Shown here piece after piece: positions 1 through 4,674 of a DNA stretch of 16,406 nt. The position numbers and the translations under genes are program-made. The notes under the pieces are model-generated. The model was not told the DNA's origin. It ran no database searches and was given only the letters and a program-made list of their open reading frames with translations. The stretch lies in assembly GCF_049310905.1 (NCBI RefSeq), contig NZ_JBMEMN010000048.1, positions 1 through 16,406 of the forward strand, read 5' to 3'. This DNA is from Gudongella sp049310905 (GTDB lineage: Bacteria > Bacillota > Clostridia > Tissierellales > Tissierellaceae). Within the stretch, counting starts at the first letter, position 1, and every line of letters starts with the position of its first letter.

Positions 1-70
1 CTATGTGCTTGGCACTATCAACCCGCACTGGGGACTTTCACCCGTTAGATTGCACCCATGCCGGGCGCAC
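1..70 (-). mobile_element. Group II intron (bacterial class C type), 5' end only
   Basis: Read on the minus strand from position 70 down to 1, the sequence begins GTGCGCCCGGCATGGGTGC and continues with GGGTGAAAGTCCC, which is the conserved 5' start of domain I of bacterial class C group II introns (5' consensus GUGYG). The rest of the ribozyme and any reverse transcriptase/maturase gene lie outside the window. The intron begins a few bases after a rho-independent terminator stem. This is the typical target of class C introns, which recognise a hairpin plus a short upstream exon sequence instead of a long homing site. The class assignment rests on the 5' sequence and the insertion context only. 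Confidence 0.82.
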
Positions 71-107
71 TGAAAAAGGAGTAGGCGCTGTTTATGCGCT
101 TACTCCT
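71..107 (-). terminator. Rho-independent terminator of the dnaX-ybaB-recR operon, used as intron target
   Basis: On the minus strand AGGAGTAAGCGC (107-96) pairs with GCGCCTACTCCT (88-77) around a 7-nt loop, a 12-bp stem with one A-C mismatch, followed by TTTTCA. It lies about 90 bases after the recR stop in the right orientation to end that operon. The T-tract is cut short by the group II intron, which starts at 70, so termination may now depend on intron sequence. Confidence 0.75.
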
Positions 108-114
108 GATAGTT

Positions 115-176
115 TTGGAAGAACATTTCCGCTGGCGGAAGAACATTTAGATTGGCGGAAGAGGATTATTAGATAG
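115..176. repeat. Three imperfect 20-bp tandem repeats downstream of recR
   Basis: Units begin at 117, 137 and 157. The first two share GGAAGAACATTT and end in TGGC or TTGGC. The third keeps GGAAGA and then diverges. The junction of units 1 and 2 also forms a short inverted repeat, TTCCGC-TG-GCGGAA (127-140). The array lies between the recR stop and its terminator. No function is evident, and the units are too short and too few for a CRISPR. Confidence 0.6.
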
Positions 177-197
177 GGACACCAACAATTTTTTACT

Positions 198-797
198 CTA
201 CATTTCCCTTCTATTGTCCATTGCTCGGGCCAGGGTCACCTCATCGAAGTATTCAAGATCTCCTCCAACTGGGATTCCATGTGCTATTCTAGTCACCTTG
301 ACTCCAAGTGGCTTAATAAGCTTTGAAATGTACATAGCTGTAGCTTCTCCCTCAACTGTGGGATTTGTAGCGATAACCACTTCTTTTACCTCTTCATCGC
401 CCAGTCTTTGCAGCAGCTCCTTGATTCTTATATCCTGAGGTCCGATATTCTCCATGGGAGAAATAGTCCCGTGAAGTACATGGTACAAACCCTTGTACTC
501 CTTGCTTCTTTCCATGGCTACTATATCCCTTGGACCTTGAACAGCACATATAACTGATTTATCCCTGTTATGGCTGCTACAGATATTACAAATTGGCTTA
601 TCTGTGAGATTTCCACAGACCTGGCAGAAACCGATTTTTTCCTTGGCCTCCAATATGGCTGCCGAAAGTCTCTCTGCCTCCTGTTGGTCCATCTCCAGCA
701 CATAAAATGCCAATCTCTGGGCAGTCTTTCGTCCAATTCCCGGAAGCTTAGAGAACTGGTCCACTAAATTTGCGATTGGCAATGCATAATAATCCAT
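198..797 (-). CDS. recR: Recombination mediator protein RecR
   Basis: RecR acts with RecF and RecO to load RecA on gapped single-stranded DNA, in recombinational repair in the cytoplasm. The 199-residue product matches the usual length of about 200. It has an N-terminal helix-hairpin-helix region (about 10-35, including LPGIGRKTAQRL), a four-cysteine zinc finger (C58, C61, C70, C73) and a Toprim domain (about 80-170) followed by the C-terminal segment. The ATG at 797 has a GGAGG about 7 bases upstream. It is the last gene of dnaX-ybaB-recR, a conserved Firmicute arrangement, and starts 19 bases after ybaB stops, so co-transcription is likely. Nothing is missing. The unusual part is downstream: tandem repeats and an intron-interrupted terminator. 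Confidence 0.97.
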   Translation of the reverse strand: MDYYALPIANLVDQFSKLPGIGRKTAQRLAFYVLEMDQQEAERLSAAILEAKEKIGFCQVCGNLTDKPICNICSSHNRDKSVICAVQGPRDIVAMERSKEYKGLYHVLHGTISPMENIGPQDIRIKELLQRLGDEEVKEVVIATNPTVEGEATAMYISKLIKPLGVKVTRIAHGIPVGGDLEYFDEVTLARAMDNRREM

Positions 798-816
798 CTT
801 TTATCCTCCAATTGTA

Positions 817-1152
817 CTACATTCCCGGAATGTTCAATCCTCCAGTTACCTTGCTCATCTCTTTGCTGGAAAACTCTTCTGCCTTTCTCAAAGCTTCATT
901 AACAGCAGCCATAACAAGGTCCTGAAGCATTTCAACATCCTCAGGGTCTACAACTGATTGATCTATACTAATATCAAGGACTTCTCTTTTCCCGTTTACA
1001 ACTACCTTGACTGCTCCTCCACCTGATGTAGCTTCCAATTCAGTTGCATCAACCTGCGCCTGAACCTCTTCCATTTTCTTTTGCATTTTCTGCATTTGCT
1101 TCATCATATTATTCATATTTCCACCCATTCCAGGGTATCCGCCTTTTGCCAT
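817..1152 (-). CDS. ybaB: YbaB/EbfC-family nucleoid-associated protein
   Basis: YbaB/EbfC proteins are small dimeric DNA-binding proteins that coat the nucleoid. Their gene is almost always found between dnaX and recR, as here. The product is 111 residues, with a Met/Gly-rich N-terminus (MAKGGYPGMGG), a long amphipathic helix rich in Lys, Met and Gln (about 15-40), the conserved segment VKVVVNGKREVLDISID and a C-terminal helix containing AAVNEALRKAEE. A strong AGGAGGAG lies upstream of the ATG at 1152. The gene starts 14 bases after the dnaX stop, so it is part of the operon and probably translated from the same transcript. The exact cellular role in Firmicutes is not settled. Confidence 0.95.
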   Translation of the reverse strand: MAKGGYPGMGGNMNNMMKQMQKMQKKMEEVQAQVDATELEATSGGGAVKVVVNGKREVLDISIDQSVVDPEDVEMLQDLVMAAVNEALRKAEEFSSKEMSKVTGGLNIPGM

Positions 1153-1166
1153 CTTAAATCTCCTCC

Positions 1167-2828
1167 TTATTTTATCTCAACAATATCTTCGCCAAAGAAA
1201 TCCAGGACCTTATTTACTGTCTCATCCTTGGCAGACTTTTCACCTTCCTGCTTCCCACTTCCGGAAATAGGCATTTCGCACCCCTTCATTATAACAAGAA
1301 GTTCTATTTTCTGTCCAAAAAATTCTGTAAGAATTTCTTCCAGAAATTCCTTGTTCTGATTTGAGTTTACTGCATCCTTGTGAAATTCAAATCCATCCTT
1401 GTATGATAGTGTTATTCTGTTTCCCTGAAGTTGTGAAACTTCTCCCTCCATTACAAGGGCATATATGTTTATTTTTCTGGACTTTATAATCTGCATGACC
1501 TTTGCCCATGAATTTCTTACCCCTTCAAGGGTTAAATAACCTTTTGGCTCCGATGATTGATCCTTTTCAGGGACCGGTTTTTTGTTGTCTTCCGAGCTCT
1601 TTTGTTCTAAAGGCTTTTCAATCTTAGGTTCAGGCTTTTTCTCTAGTGGTTTCGGATTTGGTTTTGCTGTAGCAGCAACTTCTTTTTTAATCGGTGCTGC
1701 TGATATTCCTTCCTCAAGTCTTTTTACCCGTTCCTCCAGAGATAATTCATTTTTAAGGTTAACTAGTCTTATTACTGCCATTTCAAGAATAATCCTAGGT
1801 TGCATTGACCACTTCATTGATGTTTCTGAAGATGTCAGAACCTCAAGGCTGGACATAAGATAATGTAGTTCCATCTCATCAGACTGATCTTTATACTGAC
1901 CAACCTCACCCCACTCAATAAGAGTTTCAGGATTTTTTGATGTCTTTGAAATCATAAGATTTCTGTAATGATGTATCATGTCCTTTAGAAATTGTGAAAT
2001 ATCCTTTCCTTCCTGGATCATGTGATCCACCATTCGAAGAGCTTTTTCTGTGCTCTCTGATTTTATGGAATCCACCAACTCAAAGACCAGGTCAACATTT
2101 GCTATACCCAGTATATTTATTGCATCGTCATATGATACTGAATCACCCTCAAATGCTATGCATTGATCCAGAAGACTTAATGCATCTCTCATCGCTCCGT
2201 CAGAATTCTTTGCTATAAGTTGAAGCACTTTATCCTCAACTTCTATCCCCAGCTTGTCTGTTATATTTTTCATTCCATATATCATGTCGTCAGATGACAG
2301 CCGCTTGAAATCAAAACGTTGACATCTTGATAGTATGGTCTGAGGAAGACGCTCCGGTTCTGTTGTGGCAAGAAGGAACAATAGATGCTTTGGAGGCTCT
2401 TCAAGTGTCTTTAGAAGAGCATTGAATGCTTCATTTGTAAGCATATGAACCTCGTCTATTATGTAGACCTTGAATCTAGCCTTTGAAGGAGGATAAATCA
2501 CCTTTTCCTTCAACTCTCTTATATCCTCTATTTTCCTATTGCTAGCAGCATCCATCTCAATGACATCCATCAGGCTCTCATCGAGAATTCCCTTGCAAAT
2601 CGCACATTCATTGCATGGGTTCCCATCTTGTGGATTGAGACAGTTTACTGCTCTGGAAAAAACCTTTGCAGCAGAAGTCTTACCGGTTCCCCTTGTGCCT
2701 GAGAACAGATATGCATGACCAATATTATCTTTTTTTATCTGGTTCTTTAATATCTTGGTTATATGAGTTTGACCTAAAATTTCATCGAATGTCCTAGGTC
2801 TGTATTGTCTGTATAATGCCTGATACAT
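1167..2828 (-). CDS. dnaX: DNA polymerase III subunit gamma/tau
   Basis: This is the clamp-loader ATPase subunit of the replicative polymerase III holoenzyme. It loads the beta sliding clamp and, through its C-terminus, ties polymerase and helicase together. The 553-residue product has the family start MYQALYRQYRPRTFDEILGQ, a Walker A GTRGTGKT (44-51), a zinc module (C63, C72, C75, C78), Walker B DEVH (125-128) and the SRC motif near 166-168. A Lys/Glu/Pro-rich linker (about 385-435) leads to a tau-type C-terminal domain. The start at 2828 has a weak AGGGTG site. No clear in-phase A-AAA-AAG slippery site is seen in the linker, so production of a short gamma form by frameshifting is not supported. 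It is the first gene of the operon. Confidence 0.96.
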   Translation of the reverse strand: MYQALYRQYRPRTFDEILGQTHITKILKNQIKKDNIGHAYLFSGTRGTGKTSAAKVFSRAVNCLNPQDGNPCNECAICKGILDESLMDVIEMDAASNRKIEDIRELKEKVIYPPSKARFKVYIIDEVHMLTNEAFNALLKTLEEPPKHLLFLLATTEPERLPQTILSRCQRFDFKRLSSDDMIYGMKNITDKLGIEVEDKVLQLIAKNSDGAMRDALSLLDQCIAFEGDSVSYDDAINILGIANVDLVFELVDSIKSESTEKALRMVDHMIQEGKDISQFLKDMIHHYRNLMISKTSKNPETLIEWGEVGQYKDQSDEMELHYLMSSLEVLTSSETSMKWSMQPRIILEMAVIRLVNLKNELSLEERVKRLEEGISAAPIKKEVAATAKPNPKPLEKKPEPKIEKPLEQKSSEDNKKPVPEKDQSSEPKGYLTLEGVRNSWAKVMQIIKSRKINIYALVMEGEVSQLQGNRITLSYKDGFEFHKDAVNSNQNKEFLEEILTEFFGQKIELLVIMKGCEMPISGSGKQEGEKSAKDETVNKVLDFFGEDIVEIK

Positions 2829-2857
2829 GGAATCACCCTATCTGTATAATATCTATT

Positions 2858-2866
2858 ATTATAACA
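2858..2866 (-). promoter_or_regulatory. Putative extended -10 promoter for dnaX operon
   Basis: The minus strand carries TGtTATAAT, a perfect -10 with an upstream TG, about 30 bases before the dnaX ATG. There is no good -35 at 16-18 bases; the region upstream is AT-rich. The position is right for the dnaX-ybaB-recR transcript, but the assignment is tentative. Confidence 0.42.
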
Positions 2867-2880
2867 TGATTTCATTGTAG

Positions 2881-2902
2881 TTTTTTGCTATAATGCAAAA
2901 AA
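2881..2902. repeat. Inverted repeat TTTTTTGC-TATAAT-GCAAAAAA
   Basis: Perfect 8-bp arms (2881-2888 and 2895-2902) flank a central TATAAT. The plus strand reads TGcTATAAT, an extended -10. No gene on the plus strand begins soon after. The element lies in the 240-base gap between selW and dnaX and may be an operator or part of a promoter. No regulator can be named from sequence. Confidence 0.45.
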
Positions 2903-3033
2903 CATTCAAAAGCGTTTCAACGAAGCGAAAATTTTTGTCGTTTTTTATGAATTGATTCAGTTTATGATACTTTTACATAATTTGATTTCGATATGTTTTC
3001 GCTGAATTATACCAGCATTCTCGACCTTTAAAT

Positions 3034-3063
3034 TAACAAAACAAAAGGGCCCGGAGGGACCCT
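3034..3063 (-). terminator. Rho-independent terminator of the selW-type gene
   Basis: On the minus strand AGGGTCC (3063-3057) pairs with GGGCCCT (3052-3046), with one mismatch and a 4-nt loop, followed by TTTTGTTTTGTTAATT. It begins only a few bases after the TAA of the selenoprotein gene, which supports that gene being a real monocistronic unit ending at 3066. Confidence 0.7.
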
Positions 3064-3065
3064 CA

Positions 3066-3305
3066 TTAAATGGCTTCCTTAACAAGATTTTCAGCTTCTC
3101 CTTCTTCTGGAAATCTTCCTAGCTCAGCTTTGGAAAATAGCAACTTATCATTCACCTTAATCTCAAACACTCCACCTTGTGACGGAATGATTACGAGCTC
3201 AGAAACCTTGTTCTTGTTTTGGTTAAGAATATTCTCTGCCAGAGCAACTGCTCTATCTAAATATCCTCAGGAAGTGCAATATTCAATTGATAGTTTTTTC
3301 TTCAT
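3066..3305 (-). CDS. SelW-like (Rdx family) selenoprotein with in-frame TGA = Sec
   Basis: Rdx/SelW-type proteins have a thioredoxin-like fold and a CxxC or CxxU redox motif near the N-terminus. Their role is thought to be thiol-based redox regulation, without a defined substrate in bacteria. Reading the minus strand from the ATG at 3305 gives 79 residues starting MKKKLSIEYCTSUGYLDRA, where U13 is a TGA at 3267-3269. The rest matches the family: hydrophobic helix, IIPSQGGVFEI, LLFSKAELGRFPEEGE. AAGGAGAG lies 7-9 bases before the ATG, and a terminator follows the TAA. Standard gene finding would miss this gene because of the TGA. A hairpin suited to be a bacterial SECIS follows the TGA. The gene lies upstream of dnaX on the same strand and diverges from tRNA-Ser. 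I am confident in the family; Sec insertion is inferred from the CxxU position. Confidence 0.9.
3234..3254 (-). promoter_or_regulatory. Candidate bacterial SECIS hairpin in the selW-type mRNA
   Basis: Starting 13 nt after the TGA, AGAGC-AGTT-GCTCT forms a 5-bp stem with a 4-nt loop holding a G at its second position (3254-3241). An overlapping alternative is CTCT-GGC-AGAG (3244-3234), whose loop starts GG. Bacterial SECIS elements lie inside the coding sequence, with the apical loop roughly 16-37 nt after the UGA and a G among the first two loop bases. Both alternatives fit those rules and they exclude each other. Confidence 0.55.
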
Positions 3306-3375
3306 AGTATTCACTCTCCTTGTATTCTCTTCTTCTAATTCTACCCTGAAGTGTTGAATCTAAACCTCCTGTTGG

Positions 3376-3404
3376 TTGACATTGACTCGAAAATGGTCTA
3401 TAAT
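3376..3404 (+). promoter_or_regulatory. Consensus sigma-A promoter for tRNA-Ser and SRP RNA
   Basis: TTGACA (3376-3381), a 17-bp spacer and TATAAT (3399-3404) match the housekeeping consensus exactly, placing the transcription start near 3411, a dozen bases before the tRNA. Such a perfect promoter is expected for highly expressed stable RNA. A second TTGACT at 3383 partly duplicates the -35 but is too close to the -10 to be used. Confidence 0.88.
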
Positions 3405-3423
3405 ATACTTCTGTGGATAACAA

Positions 3424-3515
3424 GGAGAGATGGCTGAGTCTGGTCGAAGGCGCACGACTGGAAATCGTGTAGGCGTTTACTCGTCTCGAGGGTTCGAATC
3501 CCTCTCTCTCCGCCA
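3424..3515 (+). tRNA. tRNA-Ser (anticodon GGA), CCA encoded
   Basis: This is a class II tRNA with a long variable arm. The acceptor stem GGAGAGA (3424-3430) pairs with TCTCTCC (3505-3511), followed by G and an encoded CCA (3513-3515). The T-stem GAGGG/CCCTC surrounds TTCGAAT. The anticodon loop CTGGAAA gives anticodon GGA, reading UCC and UCU. It lies directly upstream of the SRP RNA and must share its transcript, since only 12 bases separate them. The tRNA-Ser/SRP RNA pairing near dnaX is also seen in Bacillus-type genomes. Confidence 0.96.
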
Positions 3516-3527
3516 TTGGAACATTTT

Positions 3528-3797
3528 GCCGTGCTAGATGGGGAGGTAGCGGTGCCCTGTTACCTGCAACCCGCTATAGCAGGGTTGAATTCCCAGCTTA
3601 GGCATCTTTGCTGTGAGGTCTGCCTCGGAAAAGTGGCGTCGACGGTTGGGTCCCACGCAACGGAAACTCATGAACCTCGTCAGGTCCGGAAGGAAGCAGC
3701 GATAAGTGAAATTTTTCGTGTGCCGTGGGTCAGCCTGGCCCGAGTTAACTGTTCGGGTAACGCTCGGAGCAAGATTGACAAAGCTGGGTGCACGGCT
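3528..3797 (+). ncRNA. ffs: Signal recognition particle RNA, long (Bacillus) type
   Basis: This is the RNA scaffold of the signal recognition particle, which pairs with Ffh to deliver nascent membrane and secreted proteins to FtsY. The ends GCCGTGC (3528-3534) and GCACGGC (3790-3796) pair. The 5' part carries an Alu-type domain (GGGAGGTAGCGG with the downstream CCCGCTATAGC loop region). The universally conserved Ffh-binding loop is at about 3681-3700 (CAGGTCCGGAAGGAAGCAGC). At about 270 nt it is the long Firmicute form, not the 4.5S form. It is co-transcribed with the upstream tRNA-Ser and ends at a strong terminator. Confidence 0.95.
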
Positions 3798-3805
3798 ACA
3801 TAACA

Positions 3806-3839
3806 AAAACAACTCTGGAGATTCCAGAGTTGTTTTTTT
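3806..3839 (+). terminator. Terminator of the tRNA-Ser/SRP RNA unit
   Basis: CAACTCTGGA (3810-3819) pairs perfectly with TCCAGAGTTG (3823-3832) over a 3-nt loop, followed by seven T. It lies about 10 bases after the SRP RNA. Confidence 0.92.
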
Positions 3840-3943
3840 GTGCAAAATAATCTATATGTTTAACATAATCTTATCCTTTTCTTGATTCTGTGTTCACATT
3901 AATGGCTTATACTTTAGATATAAAACAAGGAGGGATGAAAAAA

Positions 3944-4534
3944 ATGAGTTTGAATTTATGTATCGATATTGATGGAACAATTACAGAAGCATATTACTGG
4001 CTCAATGCAGCCAACAGATACTTTGATGCCAGCGTCAAGCCATATCAAGTAAAGGAATATGATATCCACCATGTATTGAATGTGTCGAGAGAAGCCTATC
4101 AGGAGTTTTACAGACTTCACTGGAAGGAGCTCCATGGCGAAGCAAGACCCAGGAAGTATGCAGATCTTGTACTGTGGAAACTTTTTATGCAACATGATAT
4201 ATCCTATGTCACAGCAAGGGAAACAGTCACTAGAGACATTACAGTCCAGTGGCTCAGAAATCATGGTTTCCCAGAAATGGATCTTCATATGCTAGGTTCC
4301 CATTACAAGGTAGATAAGGCAAAAGAGCTGGATTGCGATGTATTTGTTGAGGACAGATACGAAAACGCAGTTGAACTGGCACTGTCAGGTTTCCAAGTGC
4401 TGCTTATGGACTGCAGCTACAACAGAAAGCCTCTTATACCAGGAATTACAAGAGTTACCAGCTGGCTTGATGTGCACGAAGAGATTGAAACAATCAATTT
4501 GAGAAAACAAAAATTAGCCCCCTACATTGCATGA
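3944..4534 (+). CDS. HAD-superfamily hydrolase, 5'-nucleotidase-like (YqfW type)
   Basis: Probably a cytoplasmic phosphatase of the HAD fold, resembling the small deoxyribonucleotidase/YqfW group; the substrate is not known. From the ATG at 3944 the product is 196 residues. The DxDGT motif at 8-12 (nucleophile D8, acid/base D10) follows strand 1, the second motif is in SYVTARE, a Lys lies in SHYKVDKAKE, and the acidic motif is in CDVFVEDRYENA. I prefer the start at 3944 because AAGGAGGG (3927-3934) is 9 bases before it; the in-frame ATG at 3935 is too close and upstream starts lack a site. The gene is single, follows the SRP RNA terminator and converges on clpB. No convincing promoter could be fixed. 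Confidence 0.85.
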   Translation: MSLNLCIDIDGTITEAYYWLNAANRYFDASVKPYQVKEYDIHHVLNVSREAYQEFYRLHWKELHGEARPRKYADLVLWKLFMQHDISYVTARETVTRDITVQWLRNHGFPEMDLHMLGSHYKVDKAKELDCDVFVEDRYENAVELALSGFQVLLMDCSYNRKPLIPGITRVTSWLDVHEEIETINLRKQKLAPYIA

Positions 4535-4554
4535 TTTTATATAGATCAAACAAC

Positions 4555-4612
4555 ACAATAAGCAAGAAAGGTGTATTCACATGTTGGATACACCTTTCTT
4601 GCTTATTGTTTT
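4555..4612. terminator. Bidirectional terminator, 22-bp perfect stem
   Basis: Positions 4555-4576 pair without mismatch with 4588-4609 over an 11-nt loop. A short T-run follows on the plus strand and an A/T-rich stretch on the other side. It lies between two convergent genes, the HAD hydrolase and clpB, and would stop both. The stem is unusually long and perfect for a terminator. Confidence 0.8.
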
Positions 4613-4674
4613 ACTCCATAGTGAAATATCAAAAAGTTCCGGCTTACTTCTGCAAGCTGGAGATTCTAATCAAG

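Noticed and set aside
115..176. CRISPR array
   Set aside because: The repeat unit is only 20 bp, tandem without spacers and imperfect.
1560..1700. Programmed -1 frameshift site in dnaX (gamma form)
   Set aside because: A-rich stretches occur (for example AACAAAAAACC and GAGAAAAAG) but none is in the A-AAA-AAG phase, and no stimulating hairpin was seen.
3070..3357. Plus-strand ORF of 95 codons
   Set aside because: It is antisense to the SelW-type gene, has no family features and no ribosome binding site. The minus-strand frame has clear homology features.
3283..3516. Minus-strand ORF of 77 codons overlapping the tRNA
   Set aside because: Most of it is the antisense of tRNA-Ser and the promoter region. 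Its frame differs from the selW-type gene and no domain is seen.
3516..3845. ORFs on both strands over 3516-3845
   Set aside because: They lie over the SRP RNA, whose conserved helices and Ffh site explain the sequence.
3890..3943. Longer start for the HAD hydrolase
   Set aside because: The upstream ATG codons lack a ribosome binding site, and the added residues precede the normal first strand of the fold.
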